A DNA stretch of 64,000 nt, from the NCBI GenBank assembly GCA_964462685.1, contig CAYWYR010000002.1:1-64000 (forward strand), written 5' to 3'. The notes below the pieces were generated by a model that was given only the letters and a program-made list of their open reading frames with translations, was not told where the DNA came from and did no database searches. The stretch is from CAYWYR01 sp964462685 (lineage in GTDB: Bacteria; Bacteroidota; Ignavibacteria; Kapaibacteriales; UBA2268). The translations under genes were made by a program, and so were the position numbers. Below are positions 9,737 to 19,000 of this stretch, in pieces; within the stretch, counting starts at the first letter, position 1; every line of letters starts with the position of its first letter.

Positions 9737-10247
9737 ATGAACGGGAAAAAAGTAGCGTTGTTTTTGGAAGACCAATATGAAGATTTAGAGCTTCATTACC
9801 CAAGATTAAGATTAAAAGAGGCTGGAGCGGATATCCATATAATAGCACCGGAAAAGAAAAGCTACAGAGGTAAAAACGGTATCGAGATAGAGCCTGATTT
9901 GACCATTGACGAAGCAAGTGCTAAAGACTATGATTTATTAGTTATACCTGGCGGCTATTCACCTGATAAAATGCGCCAAAGTAAAGCTATGATACAATTC
10001 ACCAAAGATATTAACGAGCAAGGCAAAACAATAGCTGCGGTATGCCACGCGCCGTGGATGCCTTGCATCAGCTGATGTGATAGATGGGAAGAAAGTAACT
10101 TCTTGGCCAACACTTGAAACAGACTTGAAAAATGCTGGTGCGAGTTGGGAAGATAGCGAGGTAGTAAAAGATTCTAACATCATTACCTCTCGAAATCCTG
10201 ATGATTTGCCGGCTTTCTGCAAAAAAATCATTGAAACAGAATCATAG
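9737..10247 (+). pseudogene. DJ-1/PfpI family gene interrupted by a +1 frameshift
   Basis: The first frame (9737-10075) encodes 112 residues of a class I glutamine-amidotransferase-like PfpI/DJ-1 protein: the Glu of FLEDQYEDLEL, VIPGGYSPD, and the nucleophile Cys in AAVCHAPW. It then runs into a stop. One base on, the other frame continues in perfect family register from 10065 (ASADVIDGKKVTSW ... SWEDSEVV) to TAG at 10245-10247. Removing one C of the CC at 10061-10062 restores a 169-residue protein of normal length. Everything else looks intact, including a good ribosome site (AGAGGG before ATG 9737). So this is either a very young pseudogene or a sequencing/assembly error. Intact members act as glyoxalase/deglycase, chaperone or protease-like stress proteins. 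Confidence 0.85.
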
Positions 10248-10281
10248 TCTTATTGTAAGACATTCAAACATTGAATCATCT

Positions 10282-10307
10282 AAGCCTCTAGCAACAGAGG
10301 CTTTTTT
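10282..10307 (+). terminator. Rho-independent terminator after the DJ-1 gene
   Basis: A hairpin with arms AAGCCTCT and AGAGGCTT, loop AGCAAC, is followed by a run of T. It ends the plus-strand unit (probably wzz-like to DJ-1) and touches the stop of the convergent minus-strand gene, where it may also serve weakly in the other direction. Confidence 0.85.
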
Positions 10308-10791
10308 ATTTCGATAAACCGCTTATAGATAGCGGTATATTTGTAGGTAGCAATGGATATTCTTTATAATCGCTGCCCAATACCAAAGAAGCTCTTATAT
10401 ATAAAGATGAGTCTATTTCCGTAAAAATAAACTTCTCATCTATACCAAGTATATGTGCCAGTTTATATGCGCTTTTCTTATCTCCTAATCGATCGATTAT
10501 TATAGTCTGATCAATTGTCTGTTCAAAATTTCCTACTTCTACTACATCAAACCCCATTCTTCTCAGTCCCTTTTGTACTCTCCCTGCCAATCCCTGCTCG
10601 CCACATCCATTCAAAACGTTTATCTGAATTACCTCTTCAAAGGTCCTTCTGGAAGATTCTTTAGGCAAACTGGCCACATCAGGTTTTTTAAATAGACTGC
10701 TATCAACAAAAGATGATAAAAGTATCAACGATAATACTCCGAGTATAGAGTTTAAAGTTATCAGTCCCCTTTTTATATAAATATCCTTCAT
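10306..10791 (-). CDS. LytR C-terminal-domain protein, membrane anchored
   Basis: Protein of 161 residues with one N-terminal membrane segment (about 9-28) or uncleaved signal, followed by a LytR_C domain: VIQINVLNGCGEQGLAGRV, then GFDVVEVGNF and the DQTIIIDR / AYKLAHILGI pattern. The enzymatic LytR-CpsA-Psr domain is absent, so this is the free-standing form of the domain. Its function is not established; an extracytoplasmic protein- or polymer-binding role is a guess. It lies downstream of an ECF-like sigma gene on the same strand, separated by a terminator hairpin, so it may have its own promoter. Confidence 0.75.
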   Translation of the reverse strand: MKDIYIKRGLITLNSILGVLSLILLSSFVDSSLFKKPDVASLPKESSRRTFEEVIQINVLNGCGEQGLAGRVQKGLRRMGFDVVEVGNFEQTIDQTIIIDRLGDKKSAYKLAHILGIDEKFIFTEIDSSLYIRASLVLGSDYKEYPLLPTNIPLSISGLSK

Positions 10792-10830
10792 TATGCTGCT
10801 GTTTTAGTTATCTGAATCAGAGTGTATATA

Positions 10831-10866
10831 AACAAATACCCTACCAAGATTTATCTGGTAGGGTAT
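10831..10866 (-). terminator. Hairpin terminator downstream of the sigma-factor gene
   Basis: A perfect 11-bp stem (ATACCCTACCA at 10836-10846 with TGGTAGGGTAT at 10856-10866) has a 9-base loop. In the minus direction it is followed by TTTGTTTA; on the plus strand by CTTTTT. It separates the sigma-factor gene from the LytR_C gene. Confidence 0.7.
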
Positions 10867-10903
10867 CTTTTTAAAAATTCTTCATATTTAGGAAAACGAA
10901 AGA

Positions 10904-11548
10904 TCAGCTTTTATCAGTCAACATCTTTTTCTGATTTTTTAATGCTTCATAGAGCAGCTTTCTCGCTCTAAATAAATGGGCTTTGACAGTACCGAGAGGT
11001 ATCTGGAGTATCTCGGCTATCTCTTTGTATTCCAGCTCTTTTTTGTGCCTTAGCTCAATGATTCTTCTGTAGTTATCAGGCAACTCTTCAATAGCGTCGT
11101 CGAGTATCTGGCGTTTCTCATCTTTGAGCACCATATCATCTGCCAAAAACGAGTTGTCCTCTATCTCAAAGTAATTATCATCATCGGAGTTACCAATAGG
11201 CTGATCTATAGAGAAGGTATTAAATCTTTTCTTTCGGAGGAAATCGATGGTATTATTTGAAGCGATCCTATAAATCCAAGAAGAGAAAGAATACTCGAAC
11301 TGGAATTTGGGCAATGCTTTGAAAACTTTGATAAAAGTCTCTTGTGTTAGATCTTCTATATCTGTATCATTCTTAACCATCCGCCTGATCAACGAAGATA
11401 CGATACCTCGATACTTCTTCTCAATTCTCTGAAAAGCATCCGTATTACCGGAAAGTATCTCCCGAAGGGTTTCAAAATCTTCCTGATTGGACTGTTTCCT
11501 TTTCCGATCTTTTTCTTTCTTATCCATCTTTTTGCTGTTTGCACTCAT
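10904..11548 (-). CDS. RNA polymerase sigma factor, ECF/sigma-70 family
   Basis: Sigma factor with regions 2 and 4 only. Region 2 spans about residues 45-115 (DIEDLTQETFIKVFKAL, then SFSSWIYRIASN). An acidic linker (DDDNYFEIEDN) follows, then region 4 at about 150-205 (ELPDNYRRIIELRHKKEL, YKEIAEILQIPLGTVKAHLFRARKLL). The linker is typical of the RpoE/SigW-like group that directs envelope-stress or housekeeping-accessory transcription in Bacteroidota and relatives. No anti-sigma gene is adjacent; the following gene is the LytR_C protein and the preceding one the PhoR-like kinase. I chose ATG 11548 (214 residues); an upstream TTG at 11560 would add four residues. Confidence 0.9.
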   Translation of the reverse strand: MSANSKKMDKKEKDRKRKQSNQEDFETLREILSGNTDAFQRIEKKYRGIVSSLIRRMVKNDTDIEDLTQETFIKVFKALPKFQFEYSFSSWIYRIASNNTIDFLRKKRFNTFSIDQPIGNSDDDNYFEIEDNSFLADDMVLKDEKRQILDDAIEELPDNYRRIIELRHKKELEYKEIAEILQIPLGTVKAHLFRARKLLYEALKNQKKMLTDKS

Positions 11549-11626
11549 ATAATCAGGCAATTTACTTTATTTCTGACGATTGACCCAAGTAATTATAATA
11601 TACGTCCTATACATATTTGTATTTGT

Positions 11627-13363
11627 TCAACTAGTCTGGTCTATCGGTAAAGTAACGGAGAATTTAGTTCCAATCTCCTTTTCCGACTCTAGAAAAATCT
11701 GCCCTTGATGTGAATTGACAATATGTTTTACTATAGAAAGCCCTAGACCGGTACCACCTACTTTTCGCGATCTTGACTTATCAACAATATAAAACCGTTC
11801 GAATATTCTTGACTGGTCTTCTTTAGGTATCCCGATGCCAGAGTCAGCTATCTCAAAATTGATGTGAGATAGACTTGAGCTGAGCCTTATCCTTATTCCG
11901 CCTTTATCGGTGTACTTTATGGCATTTTCTAAAAGGTTTATGATAACCTGCTCAATCCGGTATCTATCTAATTCAACAAGAGGCAGTTCTTCATCAGCGG
12001 AAAATTCAATATCGAGATTTTTCTCTTTCAGTTTGAATTCGAAAAGCTTGATAATGTAATCGAACATATCCTTCATATCAACCCTGCTGAAATCCAGTTT
12101 ACTGCTGATTTCCTCCAGCTCTGAAAGTGTCAAAAGATCATTAACAATTCTGATAAGCCTATCGGTATGCCGGGAGATGATCGATAAGTAATATTTCTCA
12201 TCCTCCGGAAGATCTTCCTCCATAGTTTCAACAAAACCTTTTATGGCGGTAAGGGGCGTTCTAAGCTCATGGGATACATTTACAACAAAGTCTTTTTTGA
12301 TTTCTTCGAATTGTTTGATCTCAGTAATATTGTGGAAAAGTAATACTACTTCATCTTTAGTACTTAAGATATTGGTACTGACCAGATAATAGTTGTTGCC
12401 CAACCTAATTTCTTTGTATAGTGCCTTTTGCTTTTTCTTCGTATCCTTAAGCATTCTGAGAATTTCAGGGGAATCCATTACTTTTTCGAAGTCGTAACCA
12501 GAGATATTAGTCTTCCCTACTATTTTTTTAAAAGCTTCATTGAATAAGACTATCTGGCCGTTTTTACGTATCAGTACCAGCCCTTCCTGAATGGTATAAA
12601 TAAGTGCATCGAGCTCTTCTTTTTGGGATGTTACTTTATCAAAAAGTTTTTTTATCCTTTTGGTCATATTATTGAATGACTGTGAGAGTTCCGCAACTTC
12701 ATCCTTACCGCGTAGCTTTACTTTGATGTTGAAATCACCGGAGGCAACCCTACTGGCCGCTAGTGATAATTGATTGAGGGGGCGGGTTATATTTCTTGAA
12801 AAGAGCAGGATCACTAAAAGCGCAAAAAATATAACGAGAGCCGATATGCCTACCATCTCCGAAAGCAGATCGACCATTAGATTTTTGAACTTGGAGTTAA
12901 AGAAGGATGATCTTATAACGCCTATGGTTATATCACCGCTTTTAATCGGCATCGCTACATAGATCATGGTCTCGTTAAGAGTTCGGGAGTACCTCTCAGC
13001 CACTTTGGTTTCCCCGAGTATTGCGGATTTTACCTCTGGCCTATTACTGTGGTTATCCATTTTTTCTGAATCATCACGGGACTCGGCAAGTACAAATCCC
13101 TGATCATCCATTATAGTTATCCTGGCATTTATACTGCTTGAGTAACTATTTACAAGTTGCCTTAGCTTGCTGATCTCATTGTTTTCAATACGCTCCTTAG
13201 CAATCGGTTCAAGTATTTTATTGTGATTGCTAAGTTCCTCGATCAGAGATTCGTAAAAGTTTTCTTGGATTGTCTGATATGAGAAGTATACAATTAGAGT
13301 AGTGAGCGATACAACAATCGTTAGCAGTACTAAGAATATACGTGTCGAGAATTTTTTTACCAT
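11627..13363 (-). CDS. PhoR-like sensor histidine kinase
   Basis: Inner-membrane sensor kinase of 578 residues. First membrane helix at about 9-28, then a periplasmic sensor domain of about 130 residues (dCACHE/PAS-like: ITIMDDQGFVLAES), a second helix at about 165-190, a HAMP domain, a PAS domain (ALIYTIQEGLVLIRKNG), HisKA with the phospho-acceptor His at about residue 365 in NVSHELRTPL, and HATPase with N-box INLLENAIKY, G1 ADSGIGIP and G2 GGTGLGLSIV. It follows the PhoB-like regulator by 38 bases and surely forms a pair with it. There are no phosphate-transport genes nearby, so phosphate sensing is not shown. The ATG at 13363 is preferred over an adjacent GTG. Confidence 0.93.
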   Translation of the reverse strand: MVKKFSTRIFLVLLTIVVSLTTLIVYFSYQTIQENFYESLIEELSNHNKILEPIAKERIENNEISKLRQLVNSYSSSINARITIMDDQGFVLAESRDDSEKMDNHSNRPEVKSAILGETKVAERYSRTLNETMIYVAMPIKSGDITIGVIRSSFFNSKFKNLMVDLLSEMVGISALVIFFALLVILLFSRNITRPLNQLSLAASRVASGDFNIKVKLRGKDEVAELSQSFNNMTKRIKKLFDKVTSQKEELDALIYTIQEGLVLIRKNGQIVLFNEAFKKIVGKTNISGYDFEKVMDSPEILRMLKDTKKKQKALYKEIRLGNNYYLVSTNILSTKDEVVLLFHNITEIKQFEEIKKDFVVNVSHELRTPLTAIKGFVETMEEDLPEDEKYYLSIISRHTDRLIRIVNDLLTLSELEEISSKLDFSRVDMKDMFDYIIKLFEFKLKEKNLDIEFSADEELPLVELDRYRIEQVIINLLENAIKYTDKGGIRIRLSSSLSHINFEIADSGIGIPKEDQSRIFERFYIVDKSRSRKVGGTGLGLSIVKHIVNSHQGQIFLESEKEIGTKFSVTLPIDQTS

Positions 13364-13401
13364 CACGCATAAAGATTTAATCTATTCAGAGAACTTATCA
13401 A

Positions 13402-14118
13402 CTAAGCTTCCAGTTTATACCCGACACCACGGATATTCTTAATGATTTTACCGGCGGGGCCGAGGTTTTCTCTAAGGTTTCTTATATGTACATCAACAGT
13501 TCTATCAAGTACACCTCTTTCGCTCCCGCCTAAAAACCCGAGTATCTGTTCCCTGTCATATACCCAGCCTTTTTTCTCGGAAAGTAGTTTCAGTATCTTG
13601 AACTCTGATGATGTAAGGTCAATTTTTGATCCACTTACTTTTATCTCATACTTCTGTGTATCGATTTCAAGTATTTCCCCTACTTTGATAATATCGGATT
13701 TGCTTGATTTATCTTCCCGCCTCATGATTACTTTAACTCGCGCCACCAGCTCCCTCGGGGAGAATGGCTTGGTAACATAATCATCCGCTCCGATTTCCAG
13801 ACCGAAGACTTTTTCCATTTCAGTTGATTTAGCCGAAAGCATTATAATGGGAATGTCCTGATAGTCTTTATTGTTCTTGACTAGCTTACAAAGCTCAAAC
13901 CCGTCATAATCAGGAAGCATTATATCCAATATCAGAAGATCAAACTTGTTTTTAGGAAGTTCATCCAAAAAGTCCTCTGCGTTTTCATAGCTTTTAACCT
14001 GATAGCCAGCTTTATTCAGGCTGATTGATACCAGCTCCAAAATATCAGGTTCATCATCTACTATTCCGATCAGTTTTTTATCAGGTAACATTCTATCTTT
14101 CAATTGTTTTTTTTCCAT
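13402..14118 (-). CDS. PhoB/OmpR-family response regulator
   Basis: Cytoplasmic DNA-binding regulator of 238 residues. The receiver domain has the acidic pair DDEPD (about 21-25), phospho-acceptor Asp65 in LLILDIMLP, Ser/Thr position in MLSAK, and Lys117 in YVTKPFSPREL. The C-terminal winged helix of the OmpR type (about 140-238) includes LTSSEFKILKLLSEKKG, DREQILGFL, RTVDVHIRNLRENLG and IRGVGYKL. It lies directly upstream of the cognate kinase and downstream of the gyrB terminator, so it probably has its own promoter just upstream of 14118. Targets cannot be inferred from this window. Confidence 0.93.
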   Translation of the reverse strand: MEKKQLKDRMLPDKKLIGIVDDEPDILELVSISLNKAGYQVKSYENAEDFLDELPKNKFDLLILDIMLPDYDGFELCKLVKNNKDYQDIPIIMLSAKSTEMEKVFGLEIGADDYVTKPFSPRELVARVKVIMRREDKSSKSDIIKVGEILEIDTQKYEIKVSGSKIDLTSSEFKILKLLSEKKGWVYDREQILGFLGGSERGVLDRTVDVHIRNLRENLGPAGKIIKNIRGVGYKLEA

Positions 14119-14150
14119 TTGAAACTGTGCCTTGTTACGGTGAGAGTAAT

Positions 14151-14181
14151 AAAAAAGGCTATCTACTAAAAGCAGATAGCC
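14151..14181 (-). terminator. Rho-independent terminator of gyrB
   Basis: Inverted repeat GGCTATCT / AGATAGCC with a 9-base loop, followed in the minus direction by six T residues. It lies 33 bases after the gyrB stop and before the response-regulator start. Confidence 0.88.
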
Positions 14182-14213
14182 AAATATAACAAGCTTGATC
14201 GGATAAGGGAAAA

Positions 14214-16256
14214 TTAAATATCGAGATTTTTCACATATCGTGCGTTTTTCTCAATAAACTGCCTTCTTGGTTCAACTTTATCACCCATGAGTGTTTGGAA
14301 AAGCTTAGAAGCAGTAGCCGCATCTTCAACCGTTACCTGAAGTAGCGTTCTGGTTTCTGGGTTCATAGTGGTATCCCATAACTGTTCTGGGTTCATTTCT
14401 CCCAGTCCCTTAAACCTTGAGATAGCGATACCGTCAATTTTGCCTGAACCGCCAGCGGCTATGGCATCTTGAGCGTCACCGGAATCATTGGTATCATTTG
14501 TATCATTATCCGAAGCAGAATTGGTTTTCTTGCTTTTTGTTTCCTTGCGGATACGATCAATTATCTCATCGCGCTCAGCGTCATTATAGGCATAAAACTC
14601 CTGCTTACCTTTTTTCAGCTTATACAGAGGAGGCTGGGCTATGTATAAATATCCTTGTATAATAAGCTCTCTCATATAAGTGAAAAAGAGAGTCAAAAGT
14701 AGCGTCCTGATGTGAGAACCATCGATATCGGCATCGGCCATTAAAATAATCTTGTGATATCTTAATCTTTCGATGTCGAAATCACTGTCGAATCCCGCCC
14801 CGAGAGCCGCGAAAATAGTCTTGATCTCATCATTTTCCAGAATTTTCGTAAGCTTGGCTTTTTGTACGTTCAGTATTTTACCTTTTAGTGGCAAAATAGC
14901 CTGAAAGCGCCTATCTCTACCCTGTTTCGCTGAACCACCTGCCGAATCACCCTCAACAAGATATACTTCAGTGTCTTCTGCCGTTTTAAGTGAGCAATCG
15001 GCCAGCTTACCCGGTAAACCATTTGAGTCAACTTGGTTAGCTTTACGTACTAGCTCCCTTGCTCTGCGTGATGCTATTCTGGCTTCAGCGGCGGCAAGAG
15101 CTTTTTCAATGATTTTTTTGGCTATGTTCGGATTATCATCTAAGAACTGAGGTAGTTTCTCAGCAACTACCGATCTTACGATACCTTCAACCTCACTATT
15201 GCCGAGTTTGGTTTTTGTCTGACCTTCAAACTGGGGCTCTGCCACTTTAACTGAAATGACAACAGTAAGCCCTTCCTTGAAATCATCGCCCGTTAGGGAT
15301 ATGTTTTTCTTCTTGTTGTTGGGCAGATTTGCGTTAGCATAGGTATTTAATGTACGAGTAAGGGCTGATCTGAAACCCGTAACGTGGGTTCCGCCTTCAA
15401 TAGTATTGATATTGTTTACATAAGACAGCACCTCTTCTGAATATGAGGTATTGTACTCCATACAAACTTCAACCTCTGTCACTGTATCCATACCGCCGGT
15501 ATCTGATCCGGCAAAATATATAGGTGGTGTTAGGGAGGTAACGTCTTCATCTAAGTATGCAACAAAATCTTTAAGGCCGCCTTCATAGTGGTAAACATAT
15601 TCTTGCGGCTCTTCGTCAGTTTCATCGTTCAGAATGATCTTAACCTGTGAGTTAAGAAAAGCCAGTTCCCTCAGCCTATTGGAAGTCTTAGTGGCTTTGA
15701 ATTCAGTAACCCTGAATATACTGGCATCCGGGTAGAAATGGACTTTCGTTCCGGTTTGTTTTGTTGTTCCTACCTCTTTTACTTCAGTTACAGGTTTACC
15801 TTCGGAATATTCCTGTTGGAATATCTTCCCTTCTCTTTTAACGGTAACTACTGTCTTGCTTGATAAGGCGTTCACGCACGAAACACCGACACCGTGGAGA
15901 CCTCCAGATACTTTGTAAGAGTCCTTATCGAATTTACCACCAGCGTGTAGAGTACACATTACAACTTCTAGAGTAGAGATGCCCATTTTAGGGTGAGGCC
16001 CAGTAGGGATACCACGGCCGTTATCTTCTACAGAACATGAGCCGTCAGCATAGAGCGTAACATGAATAGTATCACAATAGCCGCCCAGAGCCTCATCTAT
16101 AGAGTTGTCAACAACTTCATTTATAAGGTGGTGAAGCCCACGCTCTCCGACATCGCCAATATACATGGCGGGTCTTTTACGAACCGCTTCCAGCCCTTCG
16201 AGTACTTTTATCGAATCTTCGCCGTAATTCTGGGCATTTGTAGCTTTTTCAGCCAT
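14214..16256 (-). CDS. gyrB: DNA gyrase subunit B
   Basis: ATPase subunit of gyrase, which introduces negative supercoils. The 680 residues are full length. GHKL ATPase motifs: VVDNSIDEA, VEDNGRGIP and GGLHGVGVSCVNALS. The transducer domain is followed by the Toprim motifs EGDSAGGSAKQGRD and ADADIDGSHIRTLLL, and the C-terminal domain ends in EPRRQFIEKNARYVKNLDI. A low-complexity insert rich in Ser, Asn and Asp (about residues 580-600) interrupts the Toprim region. It lies 49 bases downstream of the DUF721 gene in the conserved dnaN-recF-DUF721-gyrB order. Confidence 0.97.
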   Translation of the reverse strand: MAEKATNAQNYGEDSIKVLEGLEAVRKRPAMYIGDVGERGLHHLINEVVDNSIDEALGGYCDTIHVTLYADGSCSVEDNGRGIPTGPHPKMGISTLEVVMCTLHAGGKFDKDSYKVSGGLHGVGVSCVNALSSKTVVTVKREGKIFQQEYSEGKPVTEVKEVGTTKQTGTKVHFYPDASIFRVTEFKATKTSNRLRELAFLNSQVKIILNDETDEEPQEYVYHYEGGLKDFVAYLDEDVTSLTPPIYFAGSDTGGMDTVTEVEVCMEYNTSYSEEVLSYVNNINTIEGGTHVTGFRSALTRTLNTYANANLPNNKKKNISLTGDDFKEGLTVVISVKVAEPQFEGQTKTKLGNSEVEGIVRSVVAEKLPQFLDDNPNIAKKIIEKALAAAEARIASRRARELVRKANQVDSNGLPGKLADCSLKTAEDTEVYLVEGDSAGGSAKQGRDRRFQAILPLKGKILNVQKAKLTKILENDEIKTIFAALGAGFDSDFDIERLRYHKIILMADADIDGSHIRTLLLTLFFTYMRELIIQGYLYIAQPPLYKLKKGKQEFYAYNDAERDEIIDRIRKETKSKKTNSASDNDTNDTNDSGDAQDAIAAGGSGKIDGIAISRFKGLGEMNPEQLWDTTMNPETRTLLQVTVEDAATASKLFQTLMGDKVEPRRQFIEKNARYVKNLDI

Positions 16257-16305
16257 AAATTTAAGGGGTTAAGTCATTGAAAATAAAGCACTAATATACG
16301 AAATT

Positions 16306-16605
16306 TTAACGTATTTTCACAGCGTTGACGGCATCTATATTTAGATATTCATTACACTTTTTTATAATTTCATCACGCAGTGAAAACAGCTCAAATCTCC
16401 ATGCCGAAGATGTGGTGAGCAAAGTTATCTCTCCGTCTTTAAGTCTGAAAAAACGAACGTTTTTCGCGACTCTTTCTCCAACAAGCTCAGGCCATTCTTT
16501 GATCAAACGGCCGGATAACATATCTTCTTGCATATCAAGCAATTCGATTGTCGGGGCGATAAGATCACCGATATGGATTGAAGTATTATGTTCGTTTAGT
16601 GACAT
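16306..16605 (-). CDS. DUF721/DciA-like protein
   Basis: Small protein of 99 residues from ATG 16605, with AGGCGG at suitable distance; a TTG at 16623 could add six residues. Visible family features are LIKEWPELVGERVAKNV and SSAWRFELFSLRDEIIKKCNEYL. DUF721 includes DciA, the helicase operator that helps load DnaB in many bacteria lacking DnaC/DnaI. That role is plausible here, since dnaB is also in the window, but it is inferred from family and position. The gene overlaps the end of recF by 20 bases, so translation is coupled. Confidence 0.85.
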   Translation of the reverse strand: MSLNEHNTSIHIGDLIAPTIELLDMQEDMLSGRLIKEWPELVGERVAKNVRFFRLKDGEITLLTTSSAWRFELFSLRDEIIKKCNEYLNIDAVNAVKIR

Positions 16606-17725
16606 TGCCGCCTGATACGTCAAAAATACATGCTCTATCGATAGTGCTATTATCGAAAACGGAAAGATCAGTGGAAGAAATAAATATCTGCCCCCCGAGA
16701 TCGCCTAATATTCCAAGTACGTTATGACTTCTTTTTCGGTCGAGCTCGGAAAATATATCATCAAGGATAACCATGGGTTTTGTACCTGTCGAATCTTTTA
16801 TATAATCCAGTTCGGTAAATTTTAATGCTATCAATAAAGATTTATGCTGGCCTTGAGAAGCTGAATCTTTGGCTGTCATGCCGTTGATAGTTATTTCTAA
16901 GTCATCCCTTTGGGGGCCTATTAGGCTTACACCCCGTATTTTCTCTACTTCCATTAATCTTTTATAATTCTGTTCAAACTTACGAGTTATAGAATCAGAA
17001 TCAAAAGGTGATTCGCCTATCTTCTCCACATAATGAGGAAGGTATTTTAATCTCACCGATTCGTTTTCAGATGCAAAAGAAGAATAATGGCTACTGAACG
17101 CCCCGTTCATCTGCGATATCAGTTCCTGACGCTTTAAAGTTATATCCGCACCCCTTTCTATAAGTTTATCAGTCCAGATAGCTATCGGTGTGTAATCTCT
17201 CGAAATCTCATTCTTATAGTCGCCTAATAGTTTATTCCTTTGCCTCAGGATTTTTCGGTAATCGAGAATATCTTCCAAGTATTTTCTCGAAGTCTGTGAA
17301 AGTATTCTATCAATATACACACGCCTGTTTTCAGGGGAACCGCTTGTAAGTGATCTATCATCTGGAGATAGCGTAACAAGTGGCAGAATGCCTATTATAT
17401 CTTTAGGGAAAACCCTTTTACCTGTACTGTCCGTAATTTTCTTTTGGCCGATAACAGGGTAAAAGACTTTTACCTCATAAACAGAGCTGTTGTTCATCGT
17501 TGCCCTGGCATAAATAATATACCCTAGCTCAGAACCGTATCTGACCAGTTGTTTATCCTGTGAGGCATGAAAACTCTTACTGTGGCTGACAATCGATATC
17601 GCTTCCAACAGAGTTGTCTTTCCTTGCCCGTTATCGCCCACAAATAAATTAAACCCCTCACAAAATTCAACTTTTGTAGAGGGGTGATTTCTAAGATCAG
17701 TTATGTTGATATAATCTAACTTCAA
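16586..17725 (-). CDS. recF: DNA replication and repair protein RecF
   Basis: SMC-like ATPase that helps load RecA at gaps. The 379 residues contain Walker A GDNGQGKTTLLEA at about 30-42, the ABC-type signature region (SQGQHKSLLIALKF), Walker B in PMVILDDIFSELD, and a C-terminal D-loop (ISSTDLS). The start codon is TTG, giving the conserved MKLDYINITDLRN N-terminus. It follows dnaN by 19 bases and overlaps the DUF721 gene. Confidence 0.95.
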   Translation of the reverse strand: MKLDYINITDLRNHPSTKVEFCEGFNLFVGDNGQGKTTLLEAISIVSHSKSFHASQDKQLVRYGSELGYIIYARATMNNSSVYEVKVFYPVIGQKKITDSTGKRVFPKDIIGILPLVTLSPDDRSLTSGSPENRRVYIDRILSQTSRKYLEDILDYRKILRQRNKLLGDYKNEISRDYTPIAIWTDKLIERGADITLKRQELISQMNGAFSSHYSSFASENESVRLKYLPHYVEKIGESPFDSDSITRKFEQNYKRLMEVEKIRGVSLIGPQRDDLEITINGMTAKDSASQGQHKSLLIALKFTELDYIKDSTGTKPMVILDDIFSELDRKRSHNVLGILGDLGGQIFISSTDLSVFDNSTIDRACIFDVSGGNVTKRT

Positions 17726-17744
17726 GAATAGATATGTTTCAGTC

Positions 17745-18905
17745 CTACAATCTAACTGGCATGATCAGATTCAGTAATTCTTCTGAATTTTTCTCAGGCA
17801 TAATCAAAAACGGCTTGTTGGCCCCCGAGAATTGGATATAAACTGTATCATCCTCTTTGGGATCCAGGTGGCTCAGAGCTTCTTCAACATATTTTACATT
17901 AAACCCGATTTCCAGGTTTTCACCTTCATACTCGACGTTAATAGTCTCGCTGGCATCTGTACCTAAATCATCGTCGGCCCCCGAAAGTACAAGTTTATTA
18001 TCCTCGAACAAGAATTTAACTTGATTCGTAGTTGAACTGGCGAACAAGGCTACTCTCTTCAGAGACTTTACGAGATCTGATTTTGACACGAAAGCCCGTG
18101 ATATATCCTCACTCGGGATGACACCTTCGTAAGCGGGGAAAGTTTCGTCAATGATACGAGAGATAAAGACCATATCCCCTATATCGAATCTGAGATGGGT
18201 GATTTTATCGTTTGATTTAACAAATGAAAGCCATAGCTCATTATTGACTTTTCTCAGGAGGTCAATAGCTCTTGAAGGTATTATCACATTGAGCTCACTT
18301 TGGAAATCACTGCTTTCTCTCTTGATGGTAGCCTTGACAAGCCTATAAGAGTCAGTTGCAACAGCATTGACATGATCACCCCGGAACTGGAAATAAACCC
18401 CAGACATCATAGGGCGGAAATCATCGGTGGATACAGCAAAATGAGTAGAGCTAGCCAAGAATGACATCTCAGCACCGGAGAAATAACACTGATCCTCTGT
18501 TACACCTTCCTCATAGTTAGGTTTTCTAGATGCGAAAAGCTCCGGTAGGTTAAGATACTCCTCCGAGGAGAGGCCTACCATATTATATTTACCGTTGGTG
18601 GTCTTAATGGTAATATGGTTATTCTCTGAATCCAGTATAAATTCAAACTCAGAAGATTGAGAAAGCATTTTGATAATATCGGCGAGCCTTTTTGCAGGAA
18701 CCAAAACCGTTCCTTCCTCGCTTTCTTGAACATCGATCTCACTTAATATCGTAATATCTTGATCGGTTGCCACAATATTGAGTTTATCACCCTCAAGCGT
18801 GAATTTAAGATGCTCAAGCACCTGTATCGCTGGCTTTGTAGATATTGCAGGTAGTACCTGTTGTATGATTTTTTGAAAGTCTGAGCTATTACTTTTGAAC
18901 TTCAT
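17745..18905 (-). CDS. dnaN: DNA polymerase III beta clamp
   Basis: Sliding clamp of 386 residues forming three similar domains. The N-terminus MKFKSNSSDFQKIIQQVLPA, central FAVSTDDFRPMMSGVYF, and C-terminal FSGANKPFLIMPE with final PVRL are diagnostic. It heads the dnaN-recF-DUF721-gyrB unit. The gap 18906-19000 to the divergent psd gene presumably holds both promoters; no DnaA-box cluster is visible there and dnaA is not in the window. Confidence 0.96.
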   Translation of the reverse strand: MKFKSNSSDFQKIIQQVLPAISTKPAIQVLEHLKFTLEGDKLNIVATDQDITILSEIDVQESEEGTVLVPAKRLADIIKMLSQSSEFEFILDSENNHITIKTTNGKYNMVGLSSEEYLNLPELFASRKPNYEEGVTEDQCYFSGAEMSFLASSTHFAVSTDDFRPMMSGVYFQFRGDHVNAVATDSYRLVKATIKRESSDFQSELNVIIPSRAIDLLRKVNNELWLSFVKSNDKITHLRFDIGDMVFISRIIDETFPAYEGVIPSEDISRAFVSKSDLVKSLKRVALFASSTTNQVKFLFEDNKLVLSGADDDLGTDASETINVEYEGENLEIGFNVKYVEEALSHLDPKEDDTVYIQFSGANKPFLIMPEKNSEELLNLIMPVRL

Positions 18906-19000
18906 CGTAGGGAGTTAATGGTATGTTTGTATTTTTGTCACAACTAATTCGTTGTAAAAGAATGAACAGAACCCAAATTTAGTTTATTTGATCAAGTATA

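Noticed and set aside
10055..10080. Programmed frameshift in the DJ-1 gene
   Set aside because: No slippery heptamer, pseudoknot or internal ribosome site is seen, and DJ-1 proteins are not known to use recoding. A plain one-base insertion explains the data.
18906..19000. Replication origin next to dnaN
   Set aside because: dnaA is absent and no cluster of TTATCCACA-type boxes is visible; one TTGTCACAA stretch is not a DnaA box.
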